Below are positions 55,007 to 64,000 of a stretch of 64,000 nt of DNA, in pieces. The stretch is from Fasciola hepatica (lineage: Eukaryota; Platyhelminthes; Trematoda; Plagiorchiida; Fasciolidae), in contig CANUEZ040000167.1 of assembly GCA_948099385.1 (NCBI GenBank), positions 2,376,001 through 2,440,000 on the forward strand, given 5' to 3'. A program made the translations under genes and the position numbers. The notes under the pieces were generated by a model. It did no database searches, was not told the origin of the DNA, and worked only from the letters and a program-made list of their open reading frames with translations. Position 1 is the stretch's first letter, and every line of letters starts with the position of its first letter.

Positions 55007-57930
55007 ATGCAGTTAATCAAAATCACTACCAAGACCATATGTGCCCCTAAAGCTTGGAACGTACGCTTTCTAATGTATATAAGCCAACAAGCAGCGTTGG
55101 TGCGCACGCTCAAAACACTGGCCGTTGACGTGTGCTGTCTGTCCGAGACTCGCATCCAGGACACCACCATCGTAGTTTGTCTGAATTGGCCCATAGGAAA
55201 TGCTTTCATTCTGCACTTATTCGGAGTTGCCGCGGCTTCTGCATCCGGTCATGCAGGTGTAAGAATCGCTTTGAGTATTAGAGCTGAGTCTGCGCTACGC
55301 GATCGGATCCCAGTCAGCAGCGAATTGTATGCCACTCGCCTAGTGAGTTCGTCCAGAGACAAGAAAGGTCACGACGGCAACCGTCGCCTGTTTATTGTCG
55401 CTGTCTACGCCCCTACGGACTACAGTCCGGATACAGTCAAAGATATATTCTACCAACAGCTTCACGAACTTCTTCGAAAGTGGTACAGGCTGAACGCTTA
55501 GGTTGGCAACCTAGGTCTAGACAAGCGAATGTTTGGTGGCCAAAGTGGCGCCAGCCATCAACGCACAGACAACGGTAATAGACTGCTCCATTTATATAGA
55601 GACCATCACCTATTCTAGTCAAACACAAAACTCCGCTGCAGCTTTCGTCGCACAGTCACTTGGCGACCACCATCTGCTAATCAGTCTTGCACACAAATAG
55701 ATTACATATCCGTAAACTACCATTGGAGTGGCTCAATCAAGTCTTGTAGGTTATACTAGAGCGCACATCTGGATTCTGACCACCCTTATATGCGCTGAGT
55801 TCATAGTACGATTTTTCACCACGTCGAAAATTCATTGTCAACGGATAGACGTAGATCAACTTTGTCGGATGTCGGTCCGGGACAGATAATAGAACGAGCA
55901 TACAGCCCAGCTGAGTAGCCACACAAACAATGGTTTATGAGACCACTGGCAGCACATCCAAGAAGCCATGAAAGTAGCGAGTACCGCATTTTGTGGCTTA
56001 GTCACACGTCATGCAGCCACACACCGGATCTCATCTGACTCTCTGGGATTGCTTTGTAGTCGCCAGAATATGCCTACCGGAAGTGGAAACCATAGCGCCC
56101 GCAGCCAACTACGAAGAAAGTTGATTAGATGCTGGCACAGAGTCAGAGAGAATTGGTGGGTTGAGCGGACAGTCAAAATGGAACAAGCTGCTGCCACCGG
56201 CAATGCTAGGAGGCTTCCAACTCATCCGATCCACAGAAAACAAAAAGCTTAAATTAAGCGAGACCATCTGCGAGGTAAACTGCCAACCAGTCCACCAGCT
56301 TTCAAGGGTCATGAATCGTTGGACAGCACCTTGAGAAACATTGTGATTGGCCTTCAGCGCCTCTACGCAGTAGCCCGTATGAATGAGTTCATGTTCCATG
56401 GACGATCTGTACTGTCCCATCCACCGACGAAGCTGATCGTGCGCCCCACCTCCTGAAGCGCAACAAAGCAGGTGGCCCTGACGAACTTCCCCCGGCTCCA
56501 ATAAAAGATGGTGGCATGCTCCTCTTCAAAGTGCTCTTCAGCCTCTTTACCGAGATCTGACTCCACGAATGCGTCTCACAAAGTTGGAACTGTGCATCCA
56601 TCATCACTTTACACAGGAAGGGATTCAGAAACATCACTTGCGAGCATCAAGAGATAAGTTTTGTCTTACTCGCGTCGAATCTGTTAATCTCAATAAGCCT
56701 CCGTAGATTGTCCTCAGTGCGCGAACAACAAGTCCGTGAAAAACATTCTGGTTTTCGTCCCAACCTCGGGTGCATCGACCAAATTTTCACCATCCATCAA
56801 ATACTCGAGCTCGGCCACACATCGTGGACCGACGGTAATCATATTCTTGAAAATCCGAGCAGCTTTTGATTCCGTTGATAGGACGGCCCTCTGGGATTGT
56901 CTCGTCAGACAGAGAGTGCCTGATAAGTATGTGAAAATCATCCAAGCTCTATACCACCAGACTTCAGGCCGAGTACAAGCATATGGCTCATCGTCACCTT
57001 GCTTTCCAGTTGGCAGTGCCGTGCGTCAAGGTTGCCCACTCTCACCCTTCCTGTTCAGTTTTGCGATCGATGACATCCTAAGAAAGATAGAGAAATCAAA
57101 CGAACGAAGTTGTTGAGCTTCTACCTGATGGCAGACGTTTTGACTTAGACAATGCGGATGACATCGTATTGGTTTGCGACGATGCTGTTGTGGCACACTG
57201 CGTTCTAAACAACCTCGCACCGTCTTTATTACGGCACAGGATTTTTTTCATCCTCCAAGTGTAAAGTACTTCTACAAGACTAACAGGAGTCCATCCGCGC
57301 TCTTGCCCTCGGTAATAATAGGTTAGAAATCATTGAAAAGTTTATCTACTTCGGAAGCTATATAACTGCCGATGGACGGGTTGGAGAAGATGTGAACAAC
57401 CGAACAGCTAAGGCTCAAGCGGCGTTCTGCAATTTTTGTCACCTGTGGAGACAGCGTGACATCTCTCTGCGATTGAAGGGTATGGTGTATAGTGCTGCTG
57501 TACGTCGTATGCTTATGTACAATTGTGAGACCTGGCCTGTTCTAGCGGCCGATATTGACCGTTCGATCATTGATGCTTGATGCGCATCTCACGAGTTTGG
57601 TGGAAACAGCGAATAAGCGACTCCGCATCTACGAAACCGAGCGTGCTGCGTAACCAATTAGTGCTACCATACCACTCTGTCCGCTTCGTTGCTTAGAGCA
57701 TATGGTACGTATCCTACCTCATCGACTTCCCAGTCGCGCTTCGTTCGCTGAGGCAAAGGTATGCTGGAAAAGAACACGTGGAAGCCAACCCATGACATGG
57801 TGCCGTTCCATCAAAGTATTGACGTCAAGACTTGCCTCAGTTCCTCATGCTTACATGGCTAGGGACCTCGGAACCCATTGCACAGCCGGCTGCAAACTTT
57901 GTCGGATATGGCTCAGAGTCGTGGTCAGTG
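55007..57930 (+). pseudogene. RTE-like LINE, second family, heavily decayed
   Basis: + strand: endonuclease start (NVRFLMYISQQAALVRTLK, CCLSETRIQD, RLFIVAVYAPTDYSPD) at 55,050-55,500; broken linker to 56,700; RT with FDSVDRTALWDCLVRQRVPD and VRQGCPLSPFLFSFAIDDIL at 56,860-57,090, and an active site reading LDNADDIVL near 57,150; then FCHLWRQRDISLRLKGMVYS, RMLMYNCETWPV and TRGSQPMTWCRSI in the C-terminal domain. Stops and frame changes occur throughout. It differs clearly from the 43-53 kb RTE family. Confidence 0.82.
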
Positions 57931-58051
57931 ACGGTTATGTTGTGCCAAATTGTGTTCGAACTTCTAGACGATTTTCTCTTTGATTCTTCACGTTTATTTT
58001 GTTGTTTGTTTTTGCATAGCATCGCGCCTCCACTTTGTACCGGGTTATGGG

Positions 58052-58105
<54 letters not shown>

Positions 58106-58677
58106 AGGAACCAAACCCTTTTGCCCAGTATTTTGGGTCAGCGTTTTGTAAAACTTGACCGCCATCAATCAGATGACTAACTGTGTTACGTGAAACTCCG
58201 GGTACCCGAATAGGAAAAAATTTCATTTAATCCAACTATTTTATCGCACTTCGTTTAGCGCAAGTTACGAATGACATAATCAATCAATTTTCCAACGGCG
58301 GGGCTGTGCTACGGCCATTGGTGTGTAGCTTTGCCATCTTTGAAATATGAGGCTATGTTTTTGGTAGACAGCAGTCCCCCGCCCGACCTGCTGGAGTGCC
58401 GTGTAGATCTTCACTTCAAGTCTGGGTGTGATGGCTGCTGGTTGTCTTTGTTAATTCACTGAACTCTTTTTCGACAGGGACTATGTCCTTCGTACTGCAC
58501 TTGTACTCAGGCTTGAAATAAAAATAAACTTCCTTTATATATTAACAATAACAGTGTCTGCTATTTTTTACACAAGTCAATTAAGCTAGCCACCGCTCTA
58601 AATATCCCAAAAGGCGAAACGATAACCAGTACTACACTGTTCCTCTCACTCTTGTTTCACGATTTGGTCTATTTCAG
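57931..58677 (+). other. Intron-like sequence with (TA)n before the USP Cys-box exon
   Basis: TA tract at about 58,055-58,102. No gene seen. It ends in the acceptor GATTTGGTCTATTTCAG (58,661-58,677). Confidence 0.6.
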
Positions 58678-58930
58678 AACCGATTTCAGTTTCCATTCAA
58701 TCTGTCGAGAGGGATGCAGTTGGGAATGCTCTTATCCACATCAAACCACGTGGCTTTCAGAATGTGAAAAATTCATGTTATCTGAATGTCTCCCTGCAGT
58801 TGCTGTTCCATATACCACAGTTCTGTGGAGTTTTGAGCACCTTACGCCAAACCGCACCAGATAGACCGACTCGAAACGACTCTTTTCAGATACTCGACAC
58901 AAACTCGTCAACTCGGTTGTTGCCTTTAAT
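58678..58930 (+). CDS. USP10: Ubiquitin-specific protease exon with the catalytic Cys box (USP10-like)
   Basis: Acceptor TATTTCAG, donor AAT|GTGAGTAAG (58,931). It enters with two bases of a split codon and leaves in phase 2. The peptide includes LIHIKPRGFQ and GFQNVKNSCYLNVSLQLL, the USP Cys box; the catalytic Cys codon is 58,776-58,778, followed by FHIPQFCGVLSTL and RNDSFQILDTNSSTRLLPL. The PRG..N.K..CY.N..LQ pattern and following length resemble USP10, which removes ubiquitin from proteins such as p53 and trafficking or stress-granule factors in animals. USP membership is seen in the motif; the USP10 assignment is from memory of that family and needs alignment. Confidence 0.8.
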
Positions 58931-59589
58931 GTGAGTAAGTGTGCAGTGTTGTCTTAGTTTTCTGTTGAGTGTCTCATTACAGGCCGTGCCATTGTCTTAC
59001 AAAGCTCTCTGATCCATTGTTGTCCTCGACTAGCTCCCATAACTTCTATCGTAGATGGCTTCGGTCGGTCATCATTGACAAAAGTCAGATGCAATTTACG
59101 TCTGTTTCATCCACCAGTTTTCCAGGACCAAAACGAACATTGGCCGCAGACCAAGAAAGTAGTCCGCTGCCGCCGATGCTACACCAGACTCCAGTTCAAA
59201 TAGACCTCACAAACGACGGATATCTTTGACATTAGTGGTCCTCTTAGCTGCTGGCAGATCCACCCCTGTGGATGTCGCATTCAATGAAATGCAACCCCTC
59301 CAAGTCGTCAACTTACTAAGAGTTTGATAAACAACCGCGAGCCGTGGTAGATTGCGAGATGTAGGGAGATTAAGATGGTTATAGTGACTGGAAACGGTTG
59401 TAACTCCTGCCGTTTGTTTAGAAGTACCGGTCCACAAAATCCAGGTGTTATTGAAGTAATGAAAGAATCCGGCGGCTCACGGATCCACTCTTTAAAGCGT
59501 CGTTCGACCCGTTGGGCGGTGCACTTTACGGAGCAATCCAGTTAACCTACTTTCATTGTGAACATTCTGATAATACATGAGAGGAACGA

Positions 59590-59990
59590 TGCAAGTAGAT
59601 GTGACTGATCCATCAGAAGTGGAGTTTATCCGAAAGTTAAATTATCAGAATAGATACAAAACTGCTGAATCGGATGGATTGTCTTTGTCCTTTTTCAAGG
59701 ACGGAGAAGAAGCTTTTGTGTCGGAGTTAACAAAACTCCTCTGTTCATCTCTCAAGGATCGAGTGTACGCTACAGGAGTCAAGCCCGTGCTTTTGTATGG
59801 TTCATAAACGTCGGCTGATAATCTGAGTTCACTACGGAAAATGTTCGTTAAAGTTGGGCCCTGTTTTCCTATCTTTTCAACCTAATAGGTAATATTGCTC
59901 TAGAAATAGAGCTATTCTCGTGTGCGAATAGCCGCATCAATCGGTGTTCAGGCAGTGAACTGTCTGACTGAAGTTTCAGGTTGGTTGCAA
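59590..59990 (+). pseudogene. RTE-like fragment with internal deletion
   Basis: IRKLNYQNRYKTAESDGLSL continuing SFFKDGEEAFVSELTKLLCS resembles the start of RTE reverse transcriptase, then jumps to DRVYATGVKPVLLYGS, which resembles the C-terminal RVYC..VRSVLLYG motif. The RT palm is missing. Short and degenerate. Confidence 0.5.
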
Positions 59991-60689
59991 GATTTCGTGG
60001 ATGGTGTAAACAGCAGTGAAGAGATGTTTAGGATTTACTTGGTACCTTTGAAATGTAAAATACTATTGCGGGGCTGTGTTGACCGTACATCAAACCTTTT
60101 CCTCTCTGAGGGAGCTTTACATGAAGTAGGTACGTTTTGTAACTTTGATAAATAAAACTCATGAGGCGTTTGAATATCGGATGAAATATTGTTGCGGACA
60201 CAGAAGCCGTCTTTAGTTTTTCAATCCTCAGTGATCTGTGATGCCTGCGTGACATCCGGTTATCTATTTGGGGTCCGCTGTGCACTGCGGCAGTTAGATT
60301 CGTTCTCTTATATGACTCATAAGTATGACGCGATTAGAAGATAATCGAGGACTGCCGGTGTCTGACCATCTTTATCTCGGTAGTATTGCTCAAACCTGGC
60401 GGTAGTACCGTCTATGCTATGCTGAGTTTAGGCGGAGGGTATTTTGGGAACCGGAGATCTGTCACCGGAACAAACACGGAATCTAAAGTTACGATGGCTT
60501 TCGCATGAGTTGCACATTCCCACTGATACATACATGTAGAGCCCTTCCGTTACTGGCTTTTCAAGGGTAACAATCCGTTGACCGCAGAGCGATCGACTCC
60601 TATGAGCATTGTTACTGCATAATGGATCATTTCTGACAGATAATAAACCGCACTCGGGAATAAATTGCACAGCAGTTTAAACAACTAGT

Positions 60690-60900
60690 AGTCAGGTGAC
60701 TGGGTTGATAACTGAGTGGTCCTTGTAATTGTCTCTGGTGACCAGGGTTCGAATCCACTCTCTTCCGGCCAGCTCTGTTAATCCGGGTCCTATTCGGTGC
60801 TTGGCAAACTGCTACCTGGGAGTTGGTAATATCTTATATAGTTTACAGGTCCCCTTGTCATTCTTATCAAAAATTCAGTAAGCTTCTGTGTTTATCAGGT
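60690..60900 (+). repeat. tRNA-derived SINE
   Basis: GGGTTGATAACTGAGTGGTCC (60,702-60,722) holds a near-consensus box A and GGTTCGAATCC (60,746-60,756) is a perfect box B, 35 bases apart. The body runs on through TCTTCCGGCC. The right end is uncertain; no poly-A or simple tail is evident. Confidence 0.65.
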
Positions 60901-61677
60901 TTATTCCATTTGATTGATTCTAGTGAATGTGATACCGGTTATCCTAGCCTATTGAATGTAGGGTTTGAGTTGTCTCCATCACCGAAGAATCGGTGAAGGA
61001 TAGAGCGGGACTGATGATGACTTCTTCCCCAGAATGACTCAGTAACCTCCTCAAATGTTGATTTGATTCGAATCGGGGGATTGTGAAATCGCGTGGCAAT
61101 AATGAAGATTTATCACAAGATTTCTCAGTCTGTATATATTTCTCGAATCTGGTGGTGATAACACTATATCAGCAATACTGAAGGTGAGTACAGACTTACA
61201 AGTAAATAAAACAAATTAATAAACCAAACACTAAGGTTTATCAAATTATAGTGGTTGGGATATAGGTTGCGCATGTTCTCTACTATGCTCCGTCAGCACA
61301 CTAAGGCAGGCGTTGATTGCAAAATGAATCAGGGCAGTTGTTCCAAAACGCAGATGAAGGGAAGGAAGAATTAAAACCAGTGGGCCTGACTGCGTAGAGT
61401 GTACTGGGCTTCCTGGGCGAGGTTCAGCACATTCACATGAGGGTATGTGACTAGTTGCTTCTACCAGTGGCTTTCTACTCGATAATACCATTTGCGGCTC
61501 TTTCTCCGCTTTTCCATACCGTTTGTCTTTTTGTGATCCGAGTGAAAAATGTTGTTGAAAAATAGCAACGAGTGAACGGTAATGGTTGTTCTTTCCTGCT
61601 CTCGAAAAATCAAACGGGATTAATCACCTCCATTGTTGTTCTTTCATCCCCGATCTCAATCACGTTCCCACTCTTAG

Positions 61678-61957
61678 GCTCCGGTTGTTCTCCCAATTTG
61701 CACCATGCACATCTTGCTTGTTGTCGGATCTGAGTCGCGGTGCATCATCAACCACCGCTCGTTCGTCATCGAAATCCGGTGATAATGCTCGTGGCTCACA
61801 TAAGTTGTCTTCCGGTGATCACGGACCACCGACTGATATTATTTTACTGGATAAGGTTGATCGCGTGCGACCGGTAGATTTGGGCACACCCGTGTTACCA
61901 GGTGATTCGTTTCTTCGTGCGTTATGTCTGGACACAGGTTTTCAAGAAGATTGTGCG
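61678..61957 (+). CDS. USP10: USP10-like exon ending in the QED box
   Basis: The acceptor CCCACTCTTAG supplies one base that completes the phase-2 codon of the previous exon (AT|G, Met). The peptide runs LRLFSQFAPCTSCLLSDL, a Ser/Gly-rich insert, then DIILLDKVDRVRPVDLG and SFLRALCLDTGFQEDCA. QED at 61,943-61,951 is the USP QED box, which positions the ubiquitin tail. Donor GCG|GTACGT at 61,958, phase 0. The insert before it is longer than I expect in vertebrate USP10. Confidence 0.8.
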
Positions 61958-63146
61958 GTACGTGGACAAATCCTAGCGGTGATGATTACTACATTGCTTG
62001 TTACTCTGGATCAGGAATTTTTCGTTGCCACCGTTTTGGACTGTTGTGGATATTTCGTTATTCATTGTCAATCTCTTTTGTGTTCAGTATATTTTATGGT
62101 TAAGCTATTCTGCTTCCCGAGTTAGAGTTTCCACCAGTGTTTTCGTTACTTTACAGTGATGAGGATTTCCATCGACAATGAACCCATGATGATCATCTAT
62201 GTAATGAATGTGATTTGGTGTCTAGCAAGATATTAGTCGTCAGCCGTTTACCTTTAGCCAACGAACCATAATGCGCCAAATTGACAAGAATGTTCCGCAG
62301 TAGCAACCATCGATCATCTACTGAATTTAACTGCATCAGAGTTCTACTGCAATGCAGGTTCCAGTGATCAACTGTCCGGTGGTTTTATCACTGATTTCAA
62401 ATGGTGCCGTTTTCAGGTCTGAAGATGGAATCTTTCCGATGAAAAATGCATTAAAAATTGATAAGTGAAAGAATTACTTCAAATGAATTCATCATATCCA
62501 TGGCAAAATTACTGTTAAACTTGTGATACCATGGACCATTCTAAGACTCAGTTCAAGTACTTGTCTCCTTTGAGTCCGTATGTAAGTGTGGCCGACAAGT
62601 TTCCTCCCATTCTGAGAAGGGAGATTCTATTACTTTGTCTTAGAATTGAATGTTGGAAGTAGTAGCAAATTGTGTCTAATTGCAAATGACTTTATCACCA
62701 ATGTGACTGGTTCTATACTATAAACTTGACGTCTTAATGGAAGGCAACTGGTCTGTTATTAACCAGATCTGAAACTACAGATTAGAAGCAGCTGAAAACC
62801 ACGCTGCGAGGAGAATCCGGTTCTGCGAAGAGTATCACTGGAATTCCTCCTCTGGCTAACGCATGGACATGGATGGATTACACTGTGATGGACAAGGATA
62901 CTGGAGTACCAGTATAAATGACTAGCTCGTTTTTGGTTGAAATGCCAAGATTATGAGTAAACGATCCAGTATTCTGAATGTGATTATGCTCTTCACCGCG
63001 ACAGTTGCCTACCACATTATCTTCAACCGTTTAGTAGGTGTTTTTGTTTTTTCAATTAGCATGTCTAGCAGCCGCACATTTTATACCTCAGTATGGATAG
63101 TTCATACTGTTGTGGTAATTGTTTGAATCCATCATTATGTACACAG
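61958..63146 (+). other. USP intron (1,189 bp)
   Basis: GTACGT at the left and TATGTACACAG at the right. Inside I see no gene or named repeat. Confidence 0.75.
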
Positions 63147-63308
63147 GAATGCCTTACACAAATGCTCGCAAAATTACACGAAGAAATGGCTCTGCTCAGT
63201 GGTGAAACGCAAAACACAAAGGCTGATACTGCCGTGAATGAGGATGATGATGAATCTGATTGGATCGTCACCGATCGAACGGGTAAACGTCGTCCAATGG
63301 CGCGCAAG
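63147..63308 (+). CDS. USP10: USP10-like exon after the QED box
   Basis: It joins in phase 0 to give FQEDCA then ECLTQMLAKLHEEM, matching in spacing the QED..E.L..IL..LHEEM stretch of USP10. Next come ALLSGETQNTKADTAVNEDD, an acidic run, DESDWIVTDRTGKRRPMARK and a donor AAG|GTTCGT (63,309). An alternative donor at 63,357 (AA|GTAGGA) would add 16 residues. The acidic stretch ending in a Trp and a basic segment is also found at this place in USP10. The His-box part of the catalytic domain must lie beyond the window. Confidence 0.78.
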
Positions 63309-64000
63309 GTTCGTTCACGCGACTTGAATGGTTCACCTGCCTACCTGAATTCGGACAAGTAGGATCCTTTATCAGGTTTCCTCCAATATGCATTCCTATC
63401 AAAATCTTCGTACCAGCATTGTGGCCCCGATTGGGGAAAACTTAAGTGTGCTAATCAAGCAAGAATTTTCCTTCTCACGGATAAATTTAATGGGTGATTA
63501 GTGTTTCTGCAATCGCATCATCTGATCCAGAATACTTGAACTGAAGACATTCCTCTCCATGTAGACTAAGTAGCTCAATAATCACTGTCCAACTGTCAAC
63601 GAGAGAAGGCTCGGAGTGAATGTATTGGTCTATTTGTGAATACCTTTCAACGTACACTCATTTCGATATGATGGTCCAGAAACAAAATGTTCCGTTTCGG
63701 CTTCTATAGCTAGTCCTTTTAGAGGATGCGCTTTCCTTATCTGTTTGTGGCAGTTCTTGATTTTTATTCCCTGAACCACAAACGTTTGGGAATGTCGAAA
63801 TGGGCCCATCAAAACCCATTCGTTTGAAGTGCACATTATGGTTTGCTTTTTCAAACTGGACGCCAGAATCCTGATCTCGATCTTATTCTGAACTATCTGT
63901 TAATTCCGATCATCCTCAAATGCCCCCTCTCCACATGTACTCGGATTCAGGTCTCATGTAACTCATTGCGTTCACTTTAATTGTTTTACGTAATTGTCTC
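63309..64000 (+). other. Probable USP intron, to window edge
   Basis: No further exon with USP motifs was recognised up to 64,000. Confidence 0.5.

Larger units (their letters stand above)
58931..61677 (+). other. USP intron (2,747 bp) with decayed repeats
   Basis: GTGAGT..CTCTTAG. It includes a possible RTE scrap (59,590-59,990) and a tRNA-type SINE (about 60,690-60,900). The segment 61,246-61,500 has a repeat-like minus-strand frame that I cannot assign. Confidence 0.75.

Overview
The window reads as nuclear DNA of an animal, most likely a parasitic flatworm (a digenean fluke or a diphyllobothriid tapeworm). There are no bacterial-style operons. Spliced exons have GT..AG borders, and almost everything else is retrotransposon: BEL/Pao and Ty3/Gypsy LTR elements, CR1-like LINEs, RTE-like LINEs with ATG/ATC tails, tRNA-headed short repeats and long (TA)n tracts. 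The lineage call is inference from this repeat mix; the family calls are read directly from protein motifs.

Layout. 1-5786: BEL/Pao copy A (+), cut by the window edge, with its 3' LTR. 6474-11248: decayed CR1-like LINE-A (-). 11.9-15.0 kb: two tandem units of a non-coding, pyrimidine-rich repeat ending in (ATT)n. 15.03-25.06 kb: a second BEL/Pao element (copy B) that had inserted antisense into another LINE (LINE-B); host and insert were then cut apart by a roughly 5-kb inversion. 25.2-29.97 kb: LINE-C, a 3' fragment followed head-to-tail by a nearly complete copy. 29.97-31.73 kb: LINE-D, 5'-truncated but with an uninterrupted reverse transcriptase. 31,977-37,680: an apparently complete CMC (CACTA/Mirage/Chapaev) DNA transposon with matching termini, a three-exon transposase gene, an eight-exon DUF4806-type second gene and a 53-bp subterminal repeat array. 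40.68-42.44 kb: decayed CsRn1-like Ty3/Gypsy pol (-). 43.4-57.9 kb: several RTE-like LINE copies, one nested in another and one about 4 kb long with a (ATC)n tail of about 74 units, plus a 138-bp-arm foldback and a second, more decayed RTE family.

The only host gene I can support is on the + strand. Exons at 58,678-58,930, 61,678-61,957 and 63,147-63,308 have matching splice phases and encode the Cys box and QED box of a ubiquitin-specific protease resembling USP10. A phase-compatible exon at 46,146-46,388 may be its upstream neighbour. The gene's introns then hold most of the RTE repeats of the right-hand third, and the gene runs off the right edge.

Most element proteins carry stops or frameshifts. 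The exceptions are the CMC transposon's two genes and the LINE-D reverse transcriptase. The strongest structural results are the split BEL insertion (matching 5-bp target duplications and two 384-bp LTRs), the two-gene CMC transposon, and the USP exons.
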